Below the pieces are notes generated by a model. The model saw only the letters and a program-made list of their open reading frames with translations. It did no database searches and was not told the DNA's origin. The translations under genes and the position numbers were made by a program. Of a stretch of 64,000 bases of DNA, positions 44,976-56,535 are shown piece after piece (the stretch's first letter is position 1; every line of letters begins with the position of its first letter). The DNA is from Amoebophrya sp. A120 (taxonomy: Eukaryota; Sar; Dinophyceae; Syndiniales; Amoebophryaceae): assembly GCA_905178155.1 (NCBI GenBank), contig CAJINV010000013.1, positions 2,910,158 to 2,974,157 of the forward strand, given 5' to 3'.

Positions 44976-46159
44976 CTGCGTCGACCACGACTTGGTAATT
45001 TGCTTTAATATCACCGATACAGCAAATAGCAAGTTGTGGAATTATACGAAACGCCACGGAAGTGTGCTGAGCGTCAGATGTTGGCAGAAAAGGAATAAAA
45101 ATAGAGAGAGATGAGTCTGCCAAATACGAGTTAGCTGCAGCTACGTAAAAACTCTTCGTAATGTTTCAAAAATATTCCTTACTTTCGCTTCATTTTTTAT
45201 AGAACACGCACTATTTCATAACAGGGCGACTCCGAGTGAGGACCCGGAAGAACAGAGCAGACGGCTGGAAAGCCATGTCGTGCATGGCAGACAAGTCGAG
45301 ATCGACCACTTTTATGCATTGCAGTTCGATGCCAGCACATCATCCGTTTGGTTCTGTCAGTGTAGTGCCCGTGTGAAGTAGCTCTTTTTGATGTGCGAGC
45401 TCATTCACTTTCGGGTGCTTTCGTGACGGTATCTGTAGGGTATAGATTGCTAACTGAATTTGCGTTCCTCCTCATGTATCCCACAAATCAATGGAGAAAA
45501 AGCATCAGATGGATGCGCAACTGGATGTTGAGCTGGCATTTTGCTGCAGGATATTATCAAGAGCAGTACTATGAACTGCAAATATCGAAGATCGGATCGC
45601 TAGCTGGTGTAGAACAACGTCCGAACAACATAAGTACACAAATTTTCGAAACGGCAAAAATGTTCCACTAGCTACAGTTCCACCGAACGAAAACACTCTG
45701 TCATGCGGGAGCAGCAAGAGCGGCTTTCTATGTTACTTACCAGTTTCGCGGAAAGGCCGGGAGGACCGCCATACGAAGAAGAGAGTCAGGTCCTTGGCTC
45801 TGCAGTGTAGTGCCAAGCTGATTTCTGGTGTGCATTTTTTCGGGTCCTTGCGGTCCTCCTCGATTTAATGTCATCTGTGCATGAAGAAGAAGAACACAAA
45901 TCATTTTCGGGGTTCCATTCCGCCCAGCCGAGACACATCTTTGATATTTGCAGCAGTCGATAACAGCACCGTATAAGCGTCGGAGGAAAATTCGCAGGGC
46001 AATACGTCATCAAGAACCGTTCTCACCAGGAGAGTACTGTTTGTGTTTTGTCTTTCATCGCGCAAAGGTCGCAAACTCCAGGCTCAGAAGTTCTATCCTG
46101 GGTGAGAGATCGTTATTTTAGGTGGATACAAAATCAGAACTATCAACATCGATCGATTG
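44976..46159. other. Intergenic, 1.2 kb
   Basis: A 92-codon ORF at 45393-45671 is the longest on the + strand but has no recognisable features. No element or RNA gene seen. Confidence 0.4.
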
Positions 46160-46301
46160 GTAGAACGGTAAGTCTTCCCAGTCCCTAGATGTTAGAAGTA
46201 TTTCCTCTAGTACAATTGAACAATCTATCAGGCTCCCCGAACCACCGCCGGACACCCCGCGGGCAGATAAGTTCAGGACGCGGAAGCAGTGGCAGCAGGA
46301 A

Positions 46302-49030
46302 ATGGTGGCCTGGAGAGACCAAACCATTGCGTACATCGATCGGTTCGAATTTGAGGGGGACCAACTTGAGTCCGATGGGACCTCCTCCGAGGAAGACGGG
46401 GAGATGCGATCCCATACCGGAAGCACCAAGGTGCAGGGCAGCGACGTCGACGAGGGACCCGCGCCGGGAAGTTCGATCCATGGGGGATCGGGCGTTGAGA
46501 CCGGTTCCCTGGCGGGCGAGGATGTCGTGAGCATGATGGATCAAAACCTCAACAACAACTTCCAGGAAGTTGTTGACAAAAAACCTCCACACGATCACGG
46601 CCAGGACCACCACACGACGACGACCGAAGGAGGAGCAGCTGTTCCACCTGGTGCGGACGAAAATAGTACCTACAACCGAGGCCACGTTGAGAACAACGAT
46701 TCGGGGCGCGCAGTTCAACACCAGCCGTCGAGCTCTTCTTCGCAAAGTCCTCAACCTCAGCTAGAACAAATCACCAGCACTGCAGCTCGAAAAAACAGCA
46801 AGAGCGAAATTCTCCCGCCCCCGAGTGGAGCTGGTCCGGCAGCGGGGTCGTTCTTTGTAGGGCAGCGTCAACATGATGCGTTTACGTCAGGAGTGAAAAA
46901 GAACCGCGCGGCTTCTAGCAGCAGTGTTACTTCTACCAGTAGCTTCGCCCAGCAGCAGTGGCTGAGGGAGCAGCAGCAATTCCAGCAGCCGCCGCACGGC
47001 GGTGGTTTACTATTTCAGCATTCGGGCGGGTCGTCGAGGGTGAATTCTGTGAGCAGTGACCGTCCGCGACCTGGGGAGCGAAAGAATTCGAAAGTCCTGC
47101 CGCCGCCACAGAGAACGAAAAGCGGCTCTCTGGAATTGAGTCGCTCGTCGTCCCAAAGGATGATGTCAAGGGCCAACTATCAAAATGAAAAATCCGCCCA
47201 CCCCATATTCAAACTAGAAATTTGTGATGCAGATTTGTGGTCACAAATCAGCTTTGTCATGCTAGACAGGAAAAGATGCGGACTGTAGTGCTGGTTGGCG
47301 TGGGGAAACCTTGCATCTTCAGCATGAAAGGGGGCAGCTGGAAGTGGGAAACAGCATTACAAATTGCCTGCAAACGAGGCCGCCGCTGCGTCTCTTGGCC
47401 TCCTAGCATTACAAGTCGATTTGTGTACTCAAATACAGCTTCACAAATTTCGTTTTCGATATGGGGAGGGGGGATTTTTCCTCCTGATACCAACAACAGT
47501 AGCAACATGATGGGCCACAAAACACGAGGTCACGACAAAAATCTTCCACAAAACACACAGTTTTCAACATCGGACGAAGGTAAAGTTTCCCGTGCGCAGG
47601 ATTATATTGCGGCCGCGGACACCACACGGAGGCTGGACGAACAGAGTCGCGACCATCTGCTGGCGGTGCGGGCCAACGAGGAGCGGAAGCGGCAAATGCA
47701 GGAGCAGGGGCTGATTCAGGAGCGGGAAAAGCGCGTGGGCGCGATGAGTGCCATTGAGAATGTCGGGAAGGATATCATGGGTTGGGACGCGAACTTCGGC
47801 GGCGAGGATGCTGCTGCGGCACGGCAGGCGGACGAGTTGCTGGGGACGGTAGACACCGGCCTAGGTTGTAGTGGTGGTTCCGGCATTAACGGGTCGGCTT
47901 CATCCGCCTGCTTGTCTTCTGGTAGTAGCGGGATTATCCCGCCCGGGCAGCAGTGCAGCTGGGAGGAGGTGCAAGAGGAATTTCACCCCTTGTACCAAAA
48001 GCCAGATTACAAGAACAAGATTGACGATCTTCTCGACGGAGGCGGGAACGCACGCGTCCGGAACGCCATTTATGCGTCGCAAATTAGCGCCCTGGTGGAA
48101 GAGTCAGTATTTGGCATATGCCCATGGTCATGACTTCTGTGATGCATGCCCTAGCATCACAGATTTGTGGAGGGCTGCTTGATGCCTTCCCCGCATCAGA
48201 AATGCCCGCTCCGCGTAGCACAACCACCAAGTGGACTCTTTTTGCTGGTTATGCAATGCAGCTCTTTATTATTCCCAAACTCGACTGATCCTTCCAGACC
48301 CAGACACGTTTGCAATGCATACCATTGTGCCGAGTACGATCCCCGGCTTGGAAACGCATATTCCCGGCATGGAAATTTCAGAAGAGAAAAGCACTGAAGA
48401 AGCTGGTAATAACTGTGCAGTGGACCTTTACCAGGGACAAGTAAGCAGCGATCGGATTGCCGGGATTATCCTATGTAAAAACGTCCCCACACCATAGTTG
48501 TAATGCAGATTTGCAAAGACAGGAAGACTTGTAATGCGCATCCGCATGAGAGCCATTTTCAATCGTGTTTTGGAATTTGTGATGCTGTGAACAGGATGAG
48601 CAGATGAATCTGTGACGCGGCTGCACTTGCTAACCTGCACTACACTGCAGAGTGCAACTCGTCATGCGTGACTCACAAAACTCCTAGGTTTGTGTTGCAA
48701 AATCCCCTTCCTGACTCTGGTGTGGGTACGTTTTTACTCAGGATAGCAATGGTGCTGGCAGGAGCAACTTCTAGCAGTACTACAGACTCTACGATCTTGG
48801 GCATGCCTTCCCGTCAACAGCAGGAGCATCTGCAAAACGGGAACGATGGTATTGAGTCTTTCTTGAGCAACTTCGACCAGTTCGCCCCAGCAGCCGGTGT
48901 ACCGGATAATATGCAGCAACAGCGAGAGCATTTGCCCGCAATGGCGGTGAACGCGGTCGTGCCAACGCCCGTGCGCTCGAACATGAGGAACAACGCCATC
49001 GGCTCAGTTTTGAATCAGGCGATGATATGA
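46302..49030 (+). CDS. Unknown, mostly disordered 637-residue protein with three introner elements
   Basis: Exons 46302-47177, 47495-48107, 48322-48466 and 48751-49030 (1,914 nt). The first ATG is 46302, but the frame is open back to about 46160 and reads RLPEPPPDTPRADKFRTRKQ just upstream. The true start may therefore be on an earlier exon joined at the TTCCCAG near 46180. Residues 1-30 look helical (WRDQTIAYIDRFEFEGDQ), then Ser/Gly/Gln-rich disorder with SSSSVTSTSS-type runs. Exon 2 has a helical basic/Gln region (LLAVRANEERKRQMQEQG) and then WEEVQEEFHPLYQKPDYKNK, which looks like a short conserved motif. The C-terminus is Gln/Asn/Met-rich, ending SVLNQAMI. Elements E16, E17 and E18 lie at the junctions. 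No domain recognised. Confidence 0.65.
47178..47489. mobile_element. Introner element E16, family B (312 bp)
   Basis: Left end TATCAAAATGAAAAATCCGC with CACCCCATATTC core; right end GGGGGGATTTTTCCTCCTGA then TA. Perfect 5-bp direct repeat CCAAC (47173-47177, 47490-47494). Phase 0. The base before TATC is C, so no shift within the repeat gives a GT start. TTGTGATGC at 47222-47230 and TTGTCATGC at 47254-47262. Confidence 0.9.
48108..48321. mobile_element. Introner element E17, family A, degenerate (214 bp)
   Basis: The right end CCAGACCCAGACACGTTTGC then AATGCATA is clear. The left end (TATTTGGCATATGCCCATGG) is only weakly complementary. No direct repeat. Exact removal joins GAG TCA G to CC ATT GTG in frame, so the 48322-48466 segment continues the gene. 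Confidence 0.5.
48467..48745. mobile_element. Introner element E18, family C (279 bp), no matching target repeat
   Basis: The interior is nearly identical to E10 (26364-26642), with on the order of a dozen or more differences by eye. The left end TATCCTATGTAAAAACGTCC differs from its own right end (read as TATCCTGAGTAAAAACGTAC) and resembles E13 instead. Flanks GGGAT and GCAAT do not match. Removal including the right 5 bases keeps the frame (GGG AT joins G GTG CTG). Confidence 0.8.
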
Positions 49031-49828
49031 AGAAAGCCATATGCAGGCGAGTGCAGGCAAGTGGTCCTTCTATTATTTGTTCTTTTTTGTGTATACACAC
49101 ACTTGACATAATGTGAAGAGGACCACCGAATTTTCCGTTCTTTACCACCTCATGGAAGTCGTCCTTCATATCAACATTTTTGTGCTACACGACAACTGCC
49201 TGACACTGCCTTTAGCTCGTGATGCGCACCTTCTGAGTTTTTAGTTCTTTATTAGTACCAAATAGAACTCATGAAGGGCGCTGGACTACTTTTGCTTCAT
49301 GAAATAGTGAATAGTGAATATTAAATTCTCATTTTGGATCTTATTGTTATCTTCGATAAGTATAAGTGATGTGTGACCTCGATATGCGGTCCGGAGACCA
49401 ACAAGATACGAACGCAGAGGCGCGCCTTCGTGTCTGTTTCTGTTTCTGTGCATGAGTGCTTACGACGAGCCAAAAGAGCTGATTGAAGGTCGTAGTTCTG
49501 GTTTTGTTTTTGCAAAAATCGACTGCAGCCGCGGATAAGTACATAGGATCGTTCTGTGTTGATAGGCAGACAGAACTGGTGACTCACGGAAACTCACTGA
49601 TAGGCACAGCTTTAGGACCTGGAATTGGTTTGCAGGATCGACTGATCAATTTATCTTGACTCATATACATCTTACAGCTTGCTGTCATTTTTTTCTTGTT
49701 CCGACGTGCTTTAATGAAGTACTTACTTTGTTGGAATTCTTGTTCAATTTTTCTGGCATTACTATCGCTGCTAAAGGTTTACTGAAGTCAACATCTAGAA
49801 TTCGAACTCACTGGATCTGAGCCCAATA
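49031..49828. other. Intergenic, 0.8 kb
   Basis: AT-rich with short ORFs only. No element, tRNA or repeat recognised. Confidence 0.45.
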
Positions 49829-52800
49829 GTGAAGCCCTTTTCTTGTCCTCTGCCGATAAAATTCCTTGTTCTGCTTTTGCGAGCAGTGCTGAAAAAGCAT
49901 TTGTTCACACCAGCAACAGAAAACAAAATGATAACCCGACATATTTTATTTGCCAAGTTTTCTCTCCTGCTCACTACCCTGACCGGTTGGGATTTGCGGT
50001 TCTGCGAAGGCTCAGCGACGACCCCGTTTCTTCCGAAGAATACGAGACAGGACTACAACAACAGCATCGACGCAAATGCGGCTTCGAGTACGAGCTCTAC
50101 TTGGATCGACGCTCGGAACAAAACTACTCCAGATACGATCACGGCTGCGGATTTTCTGCAGTTCCAAAGAAGGCGATCCTGTGCGCGCGGGACCGCGACG
50201 CTTGTGTGCGCTTTCAATTTCTGTTTTGCACTCAGCTGGTTTTCAGGGAGTGGCTCAACTTCGGTGAGGAATTATAGCCATGGTCTTGTTCCACATGGAG
50301 GTTCATCTATGCAGACGCAAATGCTCGCGGTGCACAAGAAAGCAAGGCCGCAACTCAGGACGTTCGATGACACGGCTGCGCTGCAGGAGAGCATTTACAC
50401 GTTCAACGACACCGCGCTGGACCAACATGTCGCCGAGTATCAAATGCAAAAATGTCTGGGTCTGGAAGAGTTGGAACTTGTGATGCAAACTCTGGAAGAC
50501 GCAAAACCTTGTGTTGCATGAGCGCCAAAAGCTGTCCATTTCTTGGTCCGCAAGTAGGAAGCTTCTCATGCAGGACAGGCATCATGAGGCGTGCTCAAAA
50601 CCTGTGATGCTTTTGCCTGCATCAGACGCTATTTGCGTGATCCGAAATATGCATGACAAATCTCGTAATCTGGCAGACCCAGACATTTTTACATTTGATA
50701 CCGAACCAGGAGAATCAATTTCGAGGTTCAACGCGGAAGGACTGCAGACCGGGTGGCGCTCCGAGTCGCTTCTACCTACATTCAGTCCTCCTTTTGGAAT
50801 GAACATGAAGTCCGCTAGTGTAGGAGTTCCAGGAAGTAGAGCAGGGCCTCCTTCGACATACACAGGAGCTTCTGCGGAGGATCACATAGGTGTTCCGCTG
50901 CCGTCCGCTCCCAGGGACGAGTCCCCCGGCGGTTTTCCTTCCTCCAGCAGATCGTTGCTGGACCACCAGCAGACCACCACCACGCAGGATCTTGAGCTCG
51001 GTCGTTTTGACTTCGAGCAGCGTTTCGGGAAGGAGGAGCTGAAAAGGAGCGTCGTGAACAAAAGCGCACTGAAACGCAACGTGGTGGGCGACACGTACTC
51101 GAAGGAAGAAGAGCAGGGGTACGGCAAGGCGGCGCTCCACGCAGCGACACCCTGGGCAGTTGTGCCTTTTCCTGTCGTGCAGCCGCTGGGCGGGCCGATA
51201 TCGGCTTCTGGGGTTGACTTTTTGCGACGGGGAGCGAGTTGGGACACAGAAGTGAGTCAGCAGGACAAGATTAGCTCTGACCCGCGAAGAACGGCGGAGA
51301 AGGGAACAAAGCAAGTCCGAGTTCCTCTTTCTTCTTCTGTGTCTTCCCCAGCCCCGGACGGGAAAGATCAAGTTGGAAGAGGTGTTGACGCGGAAAAGAA
51401 AACCACTCCGAGCGGAGACGACCCAAGAGCAGGCCAGGCACTCTACAAAACGAAGCACGGGGCGATGTACGGCAACGTAAAGGAGTTCGAGGGCACCGTC
51501 GTGCACGAATTTTTAGGCATTCCCTACGCGAAGCCGCCGGTCGGAGAACTGCGGTTCAAAAGCCCGCAGGATGTGGAGTCGTGGTAAAATAAGTAGATGA
51601 GAACACTTTTTTTCTGCATGGCATGGAAATCAGAAATAATAACTGAAGCCACTTTCCTAAAAGGTTATTTGAAAAATTCAGAAGACCCATCAACATCGAC
51701 AGGTCTCCTCGGATTCTGGACGCGACGCAGCAAAGATTTTACTGTCCGCAGAAGCCTGTCGAGTACATTCCGAAAAGGCAGCAAAGCGAAGACTGTCTTA
51801 CCCTTTCTGTCTGGGTGCCACAACAGATTCCTGAACAAGATAAAGCTGGTGGTGGTGCCCGGGAATCAACGACGAAAAGAACAACCACAGGAAATAGAAT
51901 AGCGTCGAGGAACGAGCCCAAGCGTAAAAATATTACTAAAAACAAGCTTCCCATTCTCGTCTGGATCCACGGGGGCTCGTTCCACGCCGATTGGCCGAAT
52001 CCGAATCCTCTTTACGACGGCACGAAACTGGCCGCGGTCGGGAATGTTATCGTCGCAACGGTGAACTACCGGTTGGGAGCTGTCGGCGCCATGTCGTTTT
52101 CCGAGTCGCAAGACAAGATTTCCGATCTTCTTCCCGGGAACCAAGCGATGCTGGATCAGCAGAAAGCGCTCGAGTTCTTGAAGGAGAATTTTGCGTCAAC
52201 CTCGTCCTCGCTGCACTCCCTCGGCGACCCCGACAGAATTACGGTGTTTGGGCAGTCGTCCGGCGGGGTGCAGACCGCGTTTCACTTGGTATCCTTCCTG
52301 AACAAAAAAGTCAACCTCTTCGGCGCGTTCCCCATGGCGAACTTCGCTCTGCATCACCAGTCAGAACCCCTGAAGAACGCCCTGGAACTGGGGAAGAAGC
52401 TCGGGTGTGGCAAAGTAGGAGGTCACAGCGAGATCATGTCGGGCGGTGGTCATCTTGGTGATGGACACGATCAAAATGCATCGACTTCTTTGGAGGGTAG
52501 TAGTAAGGCAGGAAAAATTCGTGTGGCGGATGAGCCAGAAATTACAGGAGCAGCTTCTGAAGCCGGATCTGAAATACAGCAGTCTCTCCTGACGTGCCTG
52601 CAGCAAGTCCCCATCGAGCAGATCGTGAATCTCCAAGACTGGGTCGGGGATTGGACCACGTGGACCCCGGTGGTCGACGGCTTTATGTTCCACAAGCCAG
52701 CAGAAGATGTACGTGAGTTGGCCGGTAGTTCAACATCGAGTACTACTGAGAATCCCCACGATAGATCGTCTTTTCTATCCCAGTCCAGCGCGTTGCCAAA

Positions 52801-54469
52801 GTCTTTGAAAGACTCCAGCGCGTTCGACATTTCTCCGATGAAAAACGTCGCGCTGCTTGCCGGATGCAACTCTGGAGAAGCCGGTCCCGACAAATCCATC
52901 GTGAACCAGGACCAGTTTGACGCGGTGGTGCAGAATATGGTGAAGAAGACGGGGTGGTTAAAAACTACAAATCGCGACATGTTGGGAAAAAAACCTTCCG
53001 AAGAAGGTCCACGAGGAGCAAAGCAAGGTCCTCTGACGGAGCAACAGCTCGTTGCCGTCCGCGACTTTTACTTGAACAGAATCTCGGCCGACACGAAGAT
53101 CGTTTCCAAATACAACTACGGGCTGGACTCCGGATTTTCGAAGTATGCGTTAGCTGCGCAGGCGGTCTCGAACGACTTGGATCCGATCCGGGAATTGCGG
53201 GAGTTGGCTTCCTTGCATTTTGACGTGCAGAGCGGAAGGAGAGGACGGGGAGGACGGAGTGGCGAAAAAATCGAGGAAGAACGGCCAGGAGAACAGAGCT
53301 TAGGGTCCGCGAGACCGTGGTCCTCACAGCAGGATCAGAACCACTCTGGAGCTGCACCAACACCAGCAGATGAGGAACACGAGTTCGCATTTTTGGCACG
53401 AAAGAGGGCCGTTAGTACTTCAACAGATGACAGAATAGCAAGCCGCATCAGCAGCTCTACTACCCCGGACGGGAAGGCCGAGCCGGAGTTTCTTTTCGGC
53501 TCAACATCTGCAGGCAGCACCGGAGCTGCATCAGCGTCGGAGGTGCAGCAGCAGGACAAAGACAATGATAAGCCACGAGCCAAAACCTTTGTCTACGAAT
53601 TCACGCACGGGTCCTCCTTCGAGCCGACGTCTTTCCTTTATGACAGTGCACAACTCCCCCTTGCAACAGCAGCAACACAATTGCTGGCATAAATGCAGCT
53701 TTTGCATGACAAATTCGCGACCGATTCCAGTGCTGTTTCGGCTTCCAAAAACCTGTCATGCAAGAAGTGGCAAAGAGAAAAGGGTGGATTTGGTATTTTG
53801 CATGACAAATGAGGGGGAGGGGGAGTTGTGCATTGTCATATCCTTCCGATCAAACCGGACCCGAGTTCGACCAATTCGTCCGCTGCGGTCGAGAAGTGGC
53901 GGCAACAGTGGGACCAGTGGCAGTCGATAAATGAACAGCAACGGATGAGGGAGGAGGAGAAGCAGTGGTACCACTACCTCGCCCCGCACGGTGCGGAACT
54001 GGATTTCCTGTGGGGCCGGGCGATTGACTTGGGGACGGAGGAGGAGAAATTATTGTCGAAATTGTTCATGAAATACGTTGCGAATTTCGCCTACACAGGG
54101 GACCCAAACTCCGGACCGCACGAACCCCTGCCGATCCCGTTCTGGCCGGAGTTTGTAAATAGCGGAACAGTAATATCACCGCGAGGAGGAGACTCTTCGT
54201 CAGGCCCATCCGTCGGTGGCGGCGGAGGGTCAATGGTTATTGATAATTTTACCAGGTGGGAATGGGATAGTAGTTATGCACCAGAGGAAAATGAAAATAT
54301 GGAAAAGCAAACGGCAACAACGTCAAAGATAGTGGCAAACGGAGTTTCTATAAAAACGATCGCGGATGCCTTTGGCCCGCGGGGACCGGAGTTTCAGTTT
54401 TGGCGAACCTTGCTTGAGTTGCCGGAGGGGGACATGTTCCGTCCGGATTTTTTGAACCCGCAGCCGTAA
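49829..54469 (+). CDS. Type-B carboxylesterase (cholinesterase-like alpha/beta hydrolase), secreted or membrane-anchored
   Basis: Exons 49829-50437, 50706-51580, 51682-53638 and 53846-54469 (1,354 aa). E19 and E20 form the first and third junctions; the second is a GTGGTA...TTCAG intron. The N-terminus from 49829, or from the alternative ATG 49928 (KFSLLLTTLTGW), is signal-peptide-like; LVCAFNFCFALSWF is a further hydrophobic run. A disordered extension of about 300 residues precedes the hydrolase domain. Family motifs in order: FLGIPYAKPPVGELRFKSPQ, SEDCLTLSVWVP, LVWIHGGSF (oxyanion hole), GNQAMLDQQKALEFLKENF and FGQSSGG (nucleophile Ser codon 52256-52258). The acidic member is in GCNSGEAGP (Glu 52877-52879) and the catalytic His in APHGAELDFLWG (53987-53989). 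All three catalytic residues are therefore present. Ser/Glu-rich insertions (53230-53570) enlarge the domain. It hydrolyses carboxylic esters; the substrate cannot be told. Confidence 0.87.
50438..50700. mobile_element. Introner element E19, family A (263 bp)
   Basis: Left end TATCAAATGCAAAAATGTCT, right end CAGACATTTTTACATTTGATA. Direct repeat 4/5 (CCGAG, CCGAA). Phase 0: GTC GCC GAG joins CCA GGA GAA. TTGTGATGC at 50478-50486. Confidence 0.88.
53639..53840. mobile_element. Introner element E20, family F (202 bp, only member)
   Basis: Left end TATGACAGTGCACAACTCCC, right end GGGAGTTGTGCATTGTCATA, nearly perfect inverted repeats of about 24 bp unlike any other family. Perfect 5-bp direct repeat TCCTT (53634-53638, 53841-53845). 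Phase 0: TTC CTT joins CCG ATC. Contains GCATGACAA at 53704-53712. It separates the esterase Ser and Glu from the catalytic His. Confidence 0.88.
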
Positions 54470-55438
54470 GGAGGGTTTTTTTGTCTTTATGCATTGACTA
54501 AAGCACGCTGCAGCAACAGCGTCGCTTTTTATTTGCTTTTCACGTCTGCGAAATAATACGAATTTACAGAAGTCAATTTCTCAGCTCACCACACCCGGGA
54601 GCGGGCAAGAGGTTTCTGATCTAAGTAGTTTTGTCTGTGCAATTTTGGAGAATTGATAACACGATACTTTACAGCATGTTGTTTCCAAGTACTCGACAGA
54701 TCTATTGCGATTCATATGGGAGACGTCTTTTGTCATCGTTCCTTAAAGTTTTACTTACTACCTATGACCGCTGTGGCGTACCAGACGAGGCGCCTTTATG
54801 GCTTTTTTGGGAATACAGCGGGAGTGGCATTGTAATCGCTTGAGAATAAAGGAAGTTGAAAATGAGCACCGCATGACAATAAAGCTGGAATTTGATTTGA
54901 CAATGCAAGATCTTGTTCTGTAGTGCGCAATAGATTTTGATTGAGTTTTAACGCTGGCTTTGCTTCAGTGCTTGGCCGTCGATCCCCATTCCAATTCTGT
55001 TCTTTAAATAGCATAATAGTATCTTCAAAGTAAGTCGGAGCTGCAGCTTTTGGCTTTGCTTCTAAAGAGTAGTTCCGAGCCGACGACGACGAGAGACCAT
55101 GTTTGTTGATCAGCCTGATGAAGAACACAGACAAAGAAATATAATGTTAGCACGAGCACGAGCTTCTGATCAGCCTGTTCCTGTTAAAGAATTTGAAACT
55201 CGAGCGATGTGCGCCACGAAGATTGAATGAGGTTTCTGTGCAACAGCGATCAACTAGCGTTTAGACGAAAAATACTACAATTGCTTTCTTCGAAGGAATA
55301 TACTTCACGCGTACAATAACTAGCAAAGCCAGCTTCGCCTGGAAGTAGGCATTAGAAATAACGCAAATGTCAGTTAGCATCATCGACATCTAGATAACAA
55401 ATCAAAAAGAAAAAAGCGCCGGCCCCAAAACAAGGCCG
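54470..55438. other. Intergenic, about 1 kb
   Basis: Short ORFs only; no gene recognised. Confidence 0.45.
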
Positions 55439-55611
55439 CGGCGCGCCCAATGTGGTCGTCGCGGCTCCGGCGCGCCCAGATTGGTCGCTCCATTTCCGGC
55501 GCGCCCAGTCTGGTCGTCCCGGCTCCGGCGCGCCCAGAGTGGTCGCCCCAGCTCCGGCGCGCCCAGAGTGGTCGCCCCGGCTTCGGCGCGCCCAATCTCA
55601 TCAACCCGGCG
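55439..55611. repeat. 29-bp minisatellite, GC-rich, about 6 copies
   Basis: Unit begins CGGCGCGCCCAGAGTGGTCG and is 29 bp long. Copies differ at several positions. It directly abuts the next array, which has the same 29-bp period. Confidence 0.9.
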
Positions 55612-56078
55612 CCGAACGGCCGTTGGACAACTTCTGGCAGTCCGACGGCCGTCGGACGACTCTGGGTTGTCCGACGGCCGTCGGACGAGTTTCGGCTGTC
55701 CTACGGCCGCCGGACGACTTTCGGTTGTCCGACGGCCGTCGGACGACTTTTGGTTGTCCGACGGCCGTCGGACAATTTTTGGCCGTCGGACGACTTTTGG
55801 CCGTCCGACGGCCGTCGGACAACTTTCGGCTGTCCGACGGCCGTCGGACAACTTCTGGCCGTCCGACGGCCGTCGGACGACTTTTGGCTGTCCGACGGCC
55901 GTCGGACAACTTTTGGCCGTCCGACGGCCGTCGGACGACTTTTGGCTGTCCGACGGGCGTCGGACGACTTTGGGTTGTCCGACGGCCGTCGGACAATTTT
56001 TGGCCGTCGGACAACTTTTGGTTGTCCGACGGCCGGCGGACAACTTCTGGCCGTCCGACGGCCGTCGGACGACACTTG
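55612..56078. repeat. 29-bp minisatellite with 18-bp palindromic core, about 15 copies
   Basis: Each unit is GTCCGACGGCCGTCGGAC (a perfect 18-bp palindrome in most copies) plus an 11-bp spacer such as GACTTTTGGCT. Two shortened 18-bp units occur (near 55785 and 56005). Because the unit has no stop in any frame, long ORFs appear in several frames on both strands; these are artefacts of the repeat. Confidence 0.92.
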
Positions 56079-56390
56079 AAGTCGAAACTAAAACTCAAAC
56101 TCCAAGTTGATTCTAAATCTCAAACTCGAAGTCGAAACTGAAGCTCAAACTTCAAGTTGATTCTGAAACTCGAAGTCGAAACTGAAACTCAAACTCAAAG
56201 TCCAAGTTGATTCTGAAACTCGAAGTCGAAACTGAAACTCAAACTCAAAGTTCAGGTTGATTCTGAAACTTGAAGTCGAAACTGAAACTCAAACTCTAAC
56301 TTAATTCTCAAACTCAAACTCAATGTTGAAACTCAAACTCAATGTTGAGACTCAAACTCAATGTTGAAACTCAAACTCAAACTGACATTT
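56079..56390. repeat. CAAACT-rich tandem repeats (about 50 bp, then 19 bp units)
   Basis: About five copies of a roughly 50-bp unit containing GAAGTCGAAACTGAAACTC and AGTTGATTCTGAAACT, followed by about three 19-bp units (AAACTCAAACTCAATGTTG). Confidence 0.85.
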
Positions 56391-56535
56391 GCATTCTTTT
56401 CTGCCAAGGTAGTTAATATCTATACCATGATAAGATTTTTATTTTTGCTCGCGACACAACGGCCACCTATAGGATTGTAAGTAGCCAGTTTAGATAATTG
56501 CTGAGAACTTTTACAAACCAGCACCACAAAAGAAA

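Noticed and set aside
55612-56078. CRISPR-like array of palindromic repeats
   Set aside because: Spacers are 11 bp and nearly identical, units are tandem without unique spacers, and the sequence is eukaryotic. It is a minisatellite.
55402-56141. Several overlapping ORFs of 165-229 codons on both strands
   Set aside because: They arise because the 29-bp repeat unit lacks stops in all frames; the products are Arg/Pro repeat translations with no gene context.
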